Made by a program: the position numbers and the translations under genes
Shown: in pieces, positions 24,884-33,497 of the stretch
How the letters are laid out: each line of letters begins with the position of its first letter
Numbering within the stretch: position 1 is the stretch's first letter
Notes under the pieces: model-generated
Seen by the model: only the letters and a program-made list of their open reading frames with translations
Databases searched by the model: none
What the model was told of the DNA's origin: nothing
Source of the DNA: CAYJFX01 sp964370315
Lineage (GTDB): Bacteria; Spirochaetota; Spirochaetia; Treponematales; Treponemataceae
Length of the DNA: 44,506 nt
Assembly: GCA_964370315.1 (NCBI GenBank)
Contig: CAYJIS010000011.1
Location: 1 to 44,506, forward strand
Reading direction: 5' to 3'

Positions 24884-26302
24884 TTATTTTGATAGTGTTT
24901 GTATTAACCAATCTTTAAACTCAACATAATCATTTTTCATTGCTATTGAGTTATCTTTTAGCATCATTACTCTCTCAAGCTTACTTGGCATCGGTGGTTC
25001 TCTTCCTGTTGCATCTTTTACAATCTCTGTAAACTTTGCTGGATGAGCCGTACCTAAAACAATACCTATTGATTGATTATCTATAATCGCTTGATTCCAT
25101 TCTGGTATATTATTTCCTAAGTTAGGATAAGTTATATCATTTTTAAACCCAGATAGTAATTTTAACATTCCACCTTTTTTTAATTCTTGCCAAGCTTTCC
25201 AAGCTATTGCACCATGAGGATCAATAATACAACCCGTTCGTTCTAGGTGATGAGAAATACCTTCGAGAGTTCCTGCATCATCAGTCCAGTATGTTGCTAA
25301 TATTGACTTTAGCTGCTCATAATCATACATTGACATCATTCTTTCAAAATTACTAGGGGCTCCAACATCCATTGCATTCGATACTGTTGTAACTGATGGA
25401 CGAGGCTCATACACACCAGATTCAAGCCAATCTGGGATAGTTTTATTAGCATTTGTTGCTGCAATAAACCCAGCAATGGGAGCTCCCATTTTTTGTGCTA
25501 TAAGTCCTGATGTAAGATTACCAAAATTTCCTGATGGAACACTAAAAACTATAGATGGATTTTCTATTTTATTATTATGCCAGCTTCTTGATTTTACCGC
25601 TAAGGAGGCATAAACATAATAAAAGCTTTGAGGTAAGAGCCTTGATATATTTATTGAGTTTGCTGAAGAAAGGCGAAGCTTCTTTTGTAAAGATTTATCA
25701 GTAAAAGCTTTTTTAACCAATCTTTGACAGTCATCAAAAGTGCCTTCGACAGCTAATGCTCGAACATTTCCTGTAAACGTGGTAAGTTGCTTTTCTTGTA
25801 ACGGACTTATTTTTCCTTTTGGATATAATATAGTAACATCAATACCTTCAAGATTATGAAAAGCACTACCTACGGCACTTCCTGTGTCACCTGATGTTGC
25901 AACAAGAATATGAAGATTTTTACTTTCATCCTCATTAAAATATGCCATGAGTTGCGCCATAAACCGTGCACCAACATCTTTGAAAGCACAAGTTGGGCCA
26001 TGATATAGTTCTAAGACATATGTGACAGGATCAACCGGTGAAACGGGTACATTAAAAGGATAACAATTTATTATAATTTCTTGTAGCTTCTCTTCTGATA
26101 TATCATCACTGCAATATAATTTTGCACATTCAAAGGCAATATCTCGAAAAGATGGTGTCACAGTTTTTTGCAACACAGAGTCATCTAACCTCGGATATGA
26201 ACAAGGAATATATAAACCCCCAGTTTTTGAGTTCATTCCTTTTAAAACAGCAGTTTTAAGATTTACCTTTACTGAACTATCACGTGTATCTGTAAATTTC
26301 AT
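24884..26302 (-). CDS. thrC: Threonine synthase
   Basis: A 472-residue fold-II PLP enzyme converting O-phosphohomoserine to threonine and phosphate. K108 in HGPTCAFKDVGARF binds PLP, and ATSGDTGSAVG is the phosphate-binding loop. The N-terminus TRDSS-KV-TAVLKGMNSKTGGLYIP is typical of the longer ThrC subgroup. It has its own consensus promoter and is cotranscribed with thrH. No homoserine kinase gene of the thrB type is present nearby. The ribosome-binding site is modest (GGAATTAGT). Confidence 0.96.
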   Translation of the reverse strand: MKFTDTRDSSVKVNLKTAVLKGMNSKTGGLYIPCSYPRLDDSVLQKTVTPSFRDIAFECAKLYCSDDISEEKLQEIIINCYPFNVPVSPVDPVTYVLELYHGPTCAFKDVGARFMAQLMAYFNEDESKNLHILVATSGDTGSAVGSAFHNLEGIDVTILYPKGKISPLQEKQLTTFTGNVRALAVEGTFDDCQRLVKKAFTDKSLQKKLRLSSANSINISRLLPQSFYYVYASLAVKSRSWHNNKIENPSIVFSVPSGNFGNLTSGLIAQKMGAPIAGFIAATNANKTIPDWLESGVYEPRPSVTTVSNAMDVGAPSNFERMMSMYDYEQLKSILATYWTDDAGTLEGISHHLERTGCIIDPHGAIAWKAWQELKKGGMLKLLSGFKNDITYPNLGNNIPEWNQAIIDNQSIGIVLGTAHPAKFTEIVKDATGREPPMPSKLERVMMLKDNSIAMKNDYVEFKDWLIQTLSK

Positions 26303-26336
26303 ACTAATTCCAATTCCTCTATAAATTACTTAACTC

Positions 26337-26365
26337 AGTATATTAATAATTAAATTATTGTGCAA
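26337..26365 (-). promoter_or_regulatory. Sigma-70 promoter of thrC-thrH
   Basis: The minus strand reads TTGCAC, 17 bases, TATACT (-35 at 26360-26365, -10 at 26337-26342). The predicted leader is about 28 bases. The spacer is entirely A/T. Confidence 0.8.
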
Positions 26366-26401
26366 TAGGTTATATTATCTATAAAAAAATATATTTTGCA
26401 T

Positions 26402-27607
26402 TTATTCATTAAATTGCATTTTTTTTGCACATAACACACATTCTGACCAAATAGCTTGTAGATTATAGCCGCCTGTATCTCCGTCAATATCTAAAACTTC
26501 ACCCAAAAAATAGAGTCCCTTTTGTAATTTAGACTCAAAGGATAATGGATTAACTTCATTTAAACAAACACCCCCATTTGTACACATGCATGTTTCAAAA
26601 CCCTCAATTTCTGATACTGTAATCTTATACTCACAAAGCAGTGATGCAAGGATTCGTATACTCTTAAGAGATATTTCACCAATTTTTTTATCTATATCGA
26701 TATTATTCATTTCACAAAAATACTGAACCATTTTTTTGGGAATCTGCATATCCTTTATAAAAGTATTTATAGAAATTAAAGGCTTTTCTCGTATCATAGA
26801 CTCAAACAATTCTTTATTTACACCAATAAAACTAATACTTAAACTATCTCCAACTTCTAAGTATCGTGAATTATCGATAATTAGTGGACCCGATAATCCT
26901 GTATGTGTTAAAAGTAGTGGACCTGTATATATTGACGTTTTATTATTTATAGTGTGTTTTAGCTTCGCATTTTGAAACGAAATTCCACTAAATGCTGACA
27001 GCTTATGTTCAACACATTTTATATTTGCTAATGACGGTTTTAACCTTGTAATAGTGTGTTTAAAACTTTTTGCAATCGTATAACCATCGCCTGAAGAGCC
27101 AGTGCCCGGAAAACTTAAAGCACCAGTAGCAATTACGACGTTCTTTGACTGCACCGTATTATCATGTGATGCAATAGTAAATCCACCTATACTTTTTTTT
27201 ACGCTACTAACTTGGTAATTATACATAATCTTAACATTACGAGTCAAATGCAAGAATAAATCTTTAATTTCACTTGCTTTCATTGATGATGGAAAATACT
27301 TTCCATCATCACGACAAAGTGTTTTAATACCTTCATTTTCAAAAAAAGATACAATATCATCAACAAAAAAATTGTAGAATGCATTTTTTAAAAACTTTGC
27401 ATTATCTCCATATTTATTCATGTATTCATCAATAGTACCTGAATGCGTAAAATTACATGCTCCACTACCAGTAATAAGGAGTTTCTTTAATGGTCTATCA
27501 TTCTTTTCTAAAATTATAATAGTACCTTTATTATTTTTTAAAAGCTGTATTGCACAAAAAAATCCTGCAACACCACCACCCACTATTGCTATATCATACA
27601 TTGCCAT
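26402..27607 (-). CDS. BaiN/HI0933-family NAD(P)/FAD-dependent oxidoreductase
   Basis: A 401-residue flavoprotein. The Rossmann FAD motif is IAIVGGGVAGFFCAIQLL (about 5-22), followed by the family signature KKLLITGSGACNFTH (about 43-57). VVIATGALSFPGTGSSGDGY and the C-terminal GEVLDIDGDTGGYNLQAIWS are also typical. Members of this HI0933 family include BaiN of gut clostridia, but most have no assigned substrate. Cytoplasmic. It is a single gene with an extended -10 box 6 bases before the ATG and no Shine-Dalgarno, so probably leaderless; a second ATG two codons in is the only alternative. Confidence 0.92.
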   Translation of the reverse strand: MAMYDIAIVGGGVAGFFCAIQLLKNNKGTIIILEKNDRPLKKLLITGSGACNFTHSGTIDEYMNKYGDNAKFLKNAFYNFFVDDIVSFFENEGIKTLCRDDGKYFPSSMKASEIKDLFLHLTRNVKIMYNYQVSSVKKSIGGFTIASHDNTVQSKNVVIATGALSFPGTGSSGDGYTIAKSFKHTITRLKPSLANIKCVEHKLSAFSGISFQNAKLKHTINNKTSIYTGPLLLTHTGLSGPLIIDNSRYLEVGDSLSISFIGVNKELFESMIREKPLISINTFIKDMQIPKKMVQYFCEMNNIDIDKKIGEISLKSIRILASLLCEYKITVSEIEGFETCMCTNGGVCLNEVNPLSFESKLQKGLYFLGEVLDIDGDTGGYNLQAIWSECVLCAKKMQFNE

Positions 27608-27613
27608 AAACTA

Positions 27614-27622
27614 AGTATATCA
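27614..27622 (-). promoter_or_regulatory. Extended -10 promoter of the flavoprotein gene, leaderless geometry
   Basis: The minus strand reads TGATATACT, then TAGTTT and ATG. The string TGATATACTTA is identical at the rdgB promoter (1740-1750). A weak TTTTGT lies 17 bases upstream at 27637-27642. Confidence 0.62.
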
Positions 27623-27653
27623 AAAAAGCGCAAAAAACAAAAGATAGCATTAC

Positions 27654-27682
27654 TTGAAACAAAGTGTAAAATGAATTACTAT
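27654..27682 (+). promoter_or_regulatory. Sigma-70 promoter of alr
   Basis: TTGAAA (27654-27659), 17 bases, TACTAT (27677-27682). The short leader contains AAGGAG at 27690-27695, placed 6 bases before the TTG start. This is an ordinary leadered gene, divergent from the leaderless flavoprotein promoter about 30 bp away. Confidence 0.75.
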
Positions 27683-27701
27683 GAGTAATAAGGAGTAATA
27701 C

Positions 27702-28856
27702 TTGAGTAGAACGCAAGCACGAATATATATTTCAAATTTTGAGCATAATATACAAAAAATTAAAAAATTAGCACCAAATAAAAAAATGTGTTTAGCTGTT
27801 AAAGCTAATGCATATGGTCACGGTTCGATTGAAATTGCAAAGAGTGCAATTTCACTGGGAGTTGATTACTTAAGCGTCGCAACTGTTGCAGAAGGAATAG
27901 AGCTTAGAAAAGCAAAAATTACATGTCCTATTCTTTTACTAAGTCTTTGCAATGAAGATGAAGTAGAAGACTTAGTACGGCATAATTTAATTCCACTTGT
28001 TGCAGATGTTGAATTTGTAAACCTACTTTTTAATGCTGTTAGAAAAGTAAAAAAGAATGCAAAGGTATATCCCTTACATTTAAAAATAGACACAGGTATG
28101 GCAAGACATGGATGTAAAGTACAAGATGCGTTATCTTTAGCACAACATATTATTTCTAAAAAAGTATTTTCAATCGATGGAATATGCACTCATTTATGCG
28201 TTTCTGACTCTCTAAAAAAAAATGACCTTTTATATACACGCAAACAAGTGAGACTATTTGAAGAGACAATAAATACGATTAAGAGTAATGGAATTGATAC
28301 TGGAATAATTCACTGTGCTGCATCCGGAGGTATTATACTGCATCCCGATGCACATTTTGATATGGTTCGTCCTGGTATACTCAGTTATGGTTATTTTCCT
28401 TCAGATGAGCTCTATAGACAATATAAAGATAATAAAAAATATAATTTTCTGCCAGTTATGGAAATTGTAAGTTCAATAAGTGCTATAAAAGAAATTGAAA
28501 AAGGGGATACGGTTTCATACGGGAGAACCTGGAAAGCAAAAAGTGATAGCATAATAGCAACAATTCCAATTGGCTATGCAGATGGATTAAACAGAAGACT
28601 TTCAGGAAATTTTTCTGTAGTAGTAAATGCAAAGAGACAAAATATTATAGGGCGAATATGTATGGATCAATGTGTTATCGATATAACAAATAACACTCGA
28701 GTAAAAAGATGGTCAGAAGTATATATATTTGGCCCTAAAAAAAATAATAATACAGCCCAGTCTATTGCAAACCAACTTCATACCATACCATATGAAATAG
28801 TATGTTCAATATCAGCAAGAGTAGAACGGGTGTATGTAACTAACTTAAAAAAGTAA
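27702..28856 (+). CDS. alr: Alanine racemase
   Basis: A 384-residue fold-III PLP enzyme making D-alanine for peptidoglycan. K34 in LAVKANAYGHG carries PLP. KIDTGMARHGC, HCAASGGII, the catalytic-Tyr segment PIGYADGLNRR and GRICMDQCVIDIT near the C-terminus are all characteristic. The start is a TTG with a well-placed AAGGAG; no in-frame ATG exists near the N-terminus. Its last 17 bases overlap the 3' end of the convergent zinc-ribbon gene. Confidence 0.95.
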   Translation: MSRTQARIYISNFEHNIQKIKKLAPNKKMCLAVKANAYGHGSIEIAKSAISLGVDYLSVATVAEGIELRKAKITCPILLLSLCNEDEVEDLVRHNLIPLVADVEFVNLLFNAVRKVKKNAKVYPLHLKIDTGMARHGCKVQDALSLAQHIISKKVFSIDGICTHLCVSDSLKKNDLLYTRKQVRLFEETINTIKSNGIDTGIIHCAASGGIILHPDAHFDMVRPGILSYGYFPSDELYRQYKDNKKYNFLPVMEIVSSISAIKEIEKGDTVSYGRTWKAKSDSIIATIPIGYADGLNRRLSGNFSVVVNAKRQNIIGRICMDQCVIDITNNTRVKRWSEVYIFGPKKNNNTAQSIANQLHTIPYEIVCSISARVERVYVTNLKK

Positions 28857-29247
28857 TAACAGCTACTAACACAATACCAAGTAAAACAATGCAAAATACA
28901 TATATCCAAATAGGTAAAGGATCATCGCTACGTCTTCTTACAGGCTTACTTAATGAATAAGGTGTTGCACCTCTGGCCCTGTTACTTTTTGAGTGTTCAT
29001 TTTGCACTTTTCTATATTGTTTTCGTCGTTGATTTGGAGTAATACTGGTATCAAATGGTGAACCATCCATGGCGTACCCACAAGCAGGACAGCCGTTTTC
29101 AAATAGAAAGTGCTCCCCCGTAAGCTCACAGGCAGGACATCTTACTGATGCAAAAAAACGCCCACAATTAGGACAAAACTTTGCATCACCCACCACCTCA
29201 GTATCACAAGACTCACAAAAAAAGCGAGCTCGTTTATTTTCTTTCAT
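28840..29247 (-). CDS. Zinc-ribbon protein with C-terminal membrane anchor
   Basis: A 135-residue protein. The first 60 residues carry four CxxC pairs (FCESC, FCPNCG, RCPAC, GCPACG), enough for two zinc ribbons. A basic, Ser/Arg-rich linker follows (about 70-110), then one hydrophobic helix (IWIYVFCIVLLGIVLVAVITFL) at the C-terminus, so the ribbons face the cytoplasm on a tail anchor. Function not recognised. The ATG lies 5 bases after a TATAAT box with no ribosome-binding site, suggesting a leaderless mRNA. It is convergent with alr and overlaps it by 17 bases. Confidence 0.8.
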   Translation of the reverse strand: MKENKRARFFCESCDTEVVGDAKFCPNCGRFFASVRCPACELTGEHFLFENGCPACGYAMDGSPFDTSITPNQRRKQYRKVQNEHSKSNRARGATPYSLSKPVRRRSDDPLPIWIYVFCIVLLGIVLVAVITFLS

Positions 29248-29252
29248 ATAAT

Positions 29253-29281
29253 ATTATACCATAATTTTTTTTCTATGCCTA
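29253..29281 (-). promoter_or_regulatory. Promoter of the zinc-ribbon gene, leaderless geometry
   Basis: The minus strand reads TAGGCA (29276-29281), 17 bases, TATAAT (29253-29258), with TGG just before the -10 (extended -10). Only ATTAT separates TATAAT from the ATG. Confidence 0.68.
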
Positions 29282-29342
29282 GAATATTTTACAAAAAAAT
29301 AAGTTTTTTTTGTAACCTTTTTTTACATTCGTTGTTGTTAGT

Positions 29343-29442
29343 ATGTAGGTTATTTTGTGTAGCACCATCCTCATAAATTACTACACAATTTTCGTAACTT
29401 ACATCCTCTTCCTTTTCCCCTTACTGGTTTTCCTGTAAGGGG
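29343..29442 (+). ncRNA. Candidate structured noncoding RNA in the 326-base gap before the ABC operon
   Basis: The gap 29248-29573 has no gene. It holds a two-part hairpin: ATGTAGGTTA (29343-29352) pairs with TAACTTACAT (29395-29404) at 9 of 10 positions, and TGTGTAG (29356-29362) pairs perfectly with CTACACA (29381-29387). A pyrimidine-rich stretch follows, then a perfect 8-bp stem CCCCTTAC/GTAAGGGG (29417-29424, 29435-29442) and ATTTATCTTGTTTT, terminator-like on the plus strand. A third, A/T-only dyad lies at 29291-29313. It ends about 30 bases before the ABC promoter. No known RNA family recognised and no clear promoter found. Confidence 0.45.
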
Positions 29443-29474
29443 ATTTATCTTGTTTTAATATTGCCTTGAATATA

Positions 29475-29502
29475 TTGACATATTTTTTTATTGTGCTATA
29501 CT
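29475..29502 (+). promoter_or_regulatory. Sigma-70 promoter of the ABC exporter operon
   Basis: TTGACA (29475-29480), 16 bases, TATACT (29497-29502). The leader is about 65 bases and ends with AAGGG 7 bases before the TTG start codon. Among the strongest promoters in the window. Confidence 0.82.
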
Positions 29503-29573
29503 AGGTAACAATTTAAGGTGAGGTTTACGTAAGCAGCTAGTAAATCTACAATTTATTAAATAAGGGTAACATT

Positions 29574-30302
29574 TTGATTGCATTAAATAACTTTACAAAA
29601 TCTTATGGCAAGCATATTGCAGTACGTGATGTTAGCTTTATAGCACCCACAAATTCTATTACTGCCATTGCAGGTTTGAATGGTGCAGGCAAAACAACGA
29701 TACTCAAAGCTATTTGCAGTGTTCATTACGCCGATAGTGGTCAAATTCTAGTAAACGGAATTGATGCATTTCAATATCCACTAGAAAACAAAATGCAAAT
29801 TGGATATGTAAGTGAACAGCCGTTTTTTTTTAATGATTACACTGTACTAGAGTTTTTAACCTATGACGCACAAATTTTACTTTCTAGCAAAAATAAAAAG
29901 CAACAACATGAAATGATATATAATGTTTTAGAGATAACATCAATTTTAGACGTATTACATAAAAAAATTAAAACTCTTTCAAAAGGATACAAACAAAGAC
30001 TTGCCTTAGCACGGGCACTTCTCACAGACCCGAAAGTTTTAATATTAGATGAGCCTACCTCCGGACTCGACCCGAGACAAATTGTTCAAATCAGAGCTTT
30101 AATTGAAAAGCTTTCTAAAAATAAAACAATTTTAATTTCAACACATATAATGCAGGAAATTGAAGCACTATGTTCATCCATAGCTATTATTCATAGTGGT
30201 GAATTAATTTGTTTTGGAAACGAAAAAGAAATATGCAATCAAACAGGAAAAAAGAGCATTGAAAGTGCATTTTTATTTTTAACTGAAAAGAGTAAAGGGT
30301 AG
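29574..30302 (+). CDS. ABC transporter ATP-binding protein (GldA-like)
   Basis: A 242-residue ABC-2 type ATPase. Walker A is GLNGAGKTT (about 34-42), the Q-loop lies near SEQPFF, the signature reads LSKGYKQRLALARAL, Walker B is VLILDEPTSGLDPRQ, and the switch His is in ISTHIMQE. It starts at a TTG with AAGGG upstream and is followed 4 bases later by the permease. The next two genes show that this is the Gld-like gliding/auxiliary-domain type of exporter rather than a drug exporter; the substrate is unknown. Confidence 0.92.
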   Translation: MIALNNFTKSYGKHIAVRDVSFIAPTNSITAIAGLNGAGKTTILKAICSVHYADSGQILVNGIDAFQYPLENKMQIGYVSEQPFFFNDYTVLEFLTYDAQILLSSKNKKQQHEMIYNVLEITSILDVLHKKIKTLSKGYKQRLALARALLTDPKVLILDEPTSGLDPRQIVQIRALIEKLSKNKTILISTHIMQEIEALCSSIAIIHSGELICFGNEKEICNQTGKKSIESAFLFLTEKSKG

Positions 30303-30306
30303 TGTA

Positions 30307-32589
30307 ATGAAAGCAAAAAATAGCCTGTTTTATTTAATAAAAAGAGAAGTATTTTCATACCTATTAAACCCTGTAACATATTTTGCAGCTATATTTTATT
30401 TATTAGTTAGTTCTTTTACATTTTTTTATATTAATGATTTTTTTTCTTTAACAAATGGAAGCACAGATTTACGTTTTTTCTTTTACATAATTCCATATGT
30501 GTTAATACTGGTGATTCCAAGCTTAACTATGAGCTTATGGGAAAAAGAAGAATATGTTTCATTACATTTACCTATTTCAACAATGCAACTAGTCCTATCT
30601 AAATGGATTTCTGGATTATTAATTTTTTTATGTATTTTTTTAGTTTCTCTTAGCGTTCCCTTCATTGTCTCTTTTTTTGGATCAATAGATTATCCTATTC
30701 TTTTTAGCTCATCAATTGGTATAATACTTTTTGCATCTACACTTTTATCGTTAGGGCAACTTTTTACCATTCTGTTCAAAAATCAAGCGAGTGCATTTTT
30801 TTCCACTTCTGTATTTTTATCTCTCTTTGCTTTTGGCAGTATTTTACTTCAAAATATCTCTGTAATTCCTCAAGCTTTGAAAGCCTTTTTTAATTTTTTT
30901 TCCTTTACGTGGCATTTTGATTCTTTTTCAAAAGGAATATTTGATACACGTGACATATTTTTTTATATAATTACAAACCTTATATTTTTATCACTCAGCG
31001 TCTTTGTAATTGAAAAAATGAAGTACAGTGAATTTTGTATAAGCGATCAAAAATCACTTTTAAAAATTTCACAACGTGGTTTTATTTTTTTATTAACCAT
31101 GATATTATGGAATACACAGCTTTACTATACTCGAATAGATATTACTGAAAACCAAAGATTCAGTTTGTCTGATTATTCAAAAAATTTATTAGAGGTTGTA
31201 GATTCGAACGTAACTATTTCTTATTACATTTCTCAAGAATTGGAAAACTCATATCCACATATAAGTGATATAAAAGACTTTTTGTATGCATATTCTTCAG
31301 AAAAGAAAAATGTACAAGTACTTATACACAATACTATAAATGACAGCCAAAAAACATCTCTTAATGCTTTAGGCGTTAGCGCACAAAATATTCCCTCATT
31401 ACAAACAAATCAGTCAAGTATAATTTCTGCTTATTCTGCTATTGTCTTTGAATACAAGGGATTTACTGAAGTTATTCCTTTTGTTTTTGACACAAGCACA
31501 CTAGAGTTTGATATTGCAGGTAGACTTCAGTCTTTATTAGGTAGCTTACAACGCTCTGCATTTATAATTGTTGCAAACGGATTATCACTTGATACCGATT
31601 ACCCGATGATAGTTCCGATTCTTCAAAGTTCTGGTTTTAGTGTAAGGGCTTTACAGGCCGATGATTTGCTAAACACCTCATTATTAGACTTAAATACGCC
31701 TCTAATACTCATAGGTTCTTCCCAGTTACATACAGAACATGTTCAAGCAATCGAATCATTTATTACTTCAGGAGGATCTGTATTTTTTTCAGTGTCTCCA
31801 GTTGATATAGATTTAGATACCTGGACTGCTACAGTCGATGAAAATTATTTTTTAGATGGCGAGATTCATGGTGGCATTTTTACATTATTGGATGGTTTTA
31901 ATATTCACATTGACACTTCACTTATTCATGATAGTGCGAATGAAAGCGTTTCGTTATTGTCACAAACTGGAGAAACAACAAGTGTAGAGTATCCTTTTTT
32001 TATTAATATTCCTCCTTCGAACACAAATGTAAATGTACTCACCAGCGCTTTTAAAGGGGTAACGCTATTGTGGCCAAGCCCAATTATTACGGAGTTTTCA
32101 ACTGAAAACACAAAAGACATACTATTTACTTCTGCACAATCATGGACGCAAAAAACAAACTCGATACTATATGAACAAACACAAACTCCATTTATTACTA
32201 ATCCTTTTTTTGAACACAGTCTAGAATTAGTTGAAGGTGAAATAACCTCATATCCAGTTTCAAGCATTCATAAAAAAAATGTAATACTGGTATCAGACCA
32301 ATACTTTTTGTCGCGCGCTTTATCATATGTTGAAAGCAATACAACTATAAGAAATTTTGATTATGTAATTAATAGTTTATTGTATTTGCAAGGGCATGAT
32401 GAGCTTATACGACTTAAATCAAAACAATTTTTTGACTACAGTTTACATAAAACTACTGAAGATTCACTTGCCAATCAAAAGAAGCATTCAATAGTATCAC
32501 TTATATTTATTTATAGTATTGCAATTATAATTGCTCCACTAATAATTATATATTCTCGTAAAAAAATACAAAAAAGAGGGTATAAATGA
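30307..32589 (+). CDS. ABC-2 permease fused to GldG-like periplasmic domain
   Basis: A 760-residue membrane protein. Residues about 1-240 are an ABC-2 permease with six membrane helices (GldF-like). A seventh helix (about 258-275) leads into a large extracytoplasmic part that opens with TRIDITENQRFSLSDYSKNLL, the start of the GldG/ABC auxiliary domain. It has a Rossmann-like centre (SALIDLNTPLILIGSS type) and a final membrane helix (about 730-750) with a basic tail. In Bacteroidetes GldF and GldG are separate; fusion into one chain occurs in other phyla. Its stop overlaps the DUF4340 start by 4 bases. Confidence 0.88.
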   Translation: MKAKNSLFYLIKREVFSYLLNPVTYFAAIFYLLVSSFTFFYINDFFSLTNGSTDLRFFFYIIPYVLILVIPSLTMSLWEKEEYVSLHLPISTMQLVLSKWISGLLIFLCIFLVSLSVPFIVSFFGSIDYPILFSSSIGIILFASTLLSLGQLFTILFKNQASAFFSTSVFLSLFAFGSILLQNISVIPQALKAFFNFFSFTWHFDSFSKGIFDTRDIFFYIITNLIFLSLSVFVIEKMKYSEFCISDQKSLLKISQRGFIFLLTMILWNTQLYYTRIDITENQRFSLSDYSKNLLEVVDSNVTISYYISQELENSYPHISDIKDFLYAYSSEKKNVQVLIHNTINDSQKTSLNALGVSAQNIPSLQTNQSSIISAYSAIVFEYKGFTEVIPFVFDTSTLEFDIAGRLQSLLGSLQRSAFIIVANGLSLDTDYPMIVPILQSSGFSVRALQADDLLNTSLLDLNTPLILIGSSQLHTEHVQAIESFITSGGSVFFSVSPVDIDLDTWTATVDENYFLDGEIHGGIFTLLDGFNIHIDTSLIHDSANESVSLLSQTGETTSVEYPFFINIPPSNTNVNVLTSAFKGVTLLWPSPIITEFSTENTKDILFTSAQSWTQKTNSILYEQTQTPFITNPFFEHSLELVEGEITSYPVSSIHKKNVILVSDQYFLSRALSYVESNTTIRNFDYVINSLLYLQGHDELIRLKSKQFFDYSLHKTTEDSLANQKKHSIVSLIFIYSIAIIIAPLIIIYSRKKIQKRGYK

Positions 32590-33497
32590 TTATTCATCTA
32601 AAAAAAAGAATTCTACTGGTCTACATATGTGCTATTGTATTAGCAATAACGGCCTTATATGAGGCTTTTTTTAGTTCTAACGGAAAAAATATCATTATAA
32701 GCGAAACAACCCTCTTAAACCCCAGATACAGCAATCTTATTAGCACAATTACGCTTACATCAAATTCCACACAATCAATTGTCATAAATAAAACAAACAG
32801 TGGTTACACAGGAAAGATTGGTAATACTACGTTTCCAGTAAATTCAATTAAAATACATGAGCTTATTTCTCTTTTCTCAAGTCGTGTTACTTCAAGACTT
32901 ATTTCAAACAAAAGTAGTGATTGGGTGCATTATGGTGTTGATGACTTACATAGCAGCACGCTAATCTTCTCAGGCTTTGATAGTGAAAATAATTTTTCTG
33001 AGTTTTCAAAACTTCACTTTGGTTATACTGACTTTACAGGGTCGAACAGGTATATCAGATCTTCAAAAAACATACAAGTTTATGAGATGCCTGATGAATA
33101 TTTTTCTTTTTTATCTGCATCTCCAAGTGCTTGGGTTGACCCCAAATTTATATCACATTATGTTCGAGGAATTAATTCAGAAAATACAGTTGAATCAATT
33201 ACAATAACTAATGATGAATCAAAACGTATACTGTTACGAGGAGATGAAAACTTTGAAGATGCTGTAAAAACTCTTTTTACGTTACAATCTTCGAATGTTG
33301 TACCGATTGATAATTTTAATTTTCTTGATAATTTGTTATACACAATTAACGTACAATTTTTTGATAAAACTGAAGCAAGTTTTATGGTATTGTATAATAC
33401 AGAATATATTATTGCACCAATTCATACTGATTTATTTTATGGTTTAGAAATTAGTGCTTGGACATTTGAAAACTTACTAAAATCTCTTATTGATTAA
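32586..33497 (+). CDS. DUF4340-containing membrane-anchored protein
   Basis: A 303-residue protein with one N-terminal helix (ILLVYICAIVLAITALYEAFF) and a periplasmic remainder. The repeating unit with ISTITLTSNSTQSIVINKTN, then SKSSDWVHYGVDDLHSSTLIFSG matches the DUF4340 pattern that accompanies Gld-like ABC permeases in many bacteria. It overlaps the permease gene (ATGA), so the three proteins should form one complex. Its 3' end overlaps the convergent SPFH-like gene by 11 bases. Role in substrate capture or assembly is inferred. Confidence 0.82.
   Translation: MIIHLKKRILLVYICAIVLAITALYEAFFSSNGKNIIISETTLLNPRYSNLISTITLTSNSTQSIVINKTNSGYTGKIGNTTFPVNSIKIHELISLFSSRVTSRLISNKSSDWVHYGVDDLHSSTLIFSGFDSENNFSEFSKLHFGYTDFTGSNRYIRSSKNIQVYEMPDEYFSFLSASPSAWVDPKFISHYVRGINSENTVESITITNDESKRILLRGDENFEDAVKTLFTLQSSNVVPIDNFNFLDNLLYTINVQFFDKTEASFMVLYNTEYIIAPIHTDLFYGLEISAWTFENLLKSLID

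Noticed and set aside
29606..29621. A second GG-N10-GC match (TGGCAAGCATATTGCA) resembling a sigma-54 promoter
   Set aside because: It lies inside the ABC ATPase coding sequence with no gene start downstream, and its -24 box is weaker than at 2645-2662. Treated as chance.
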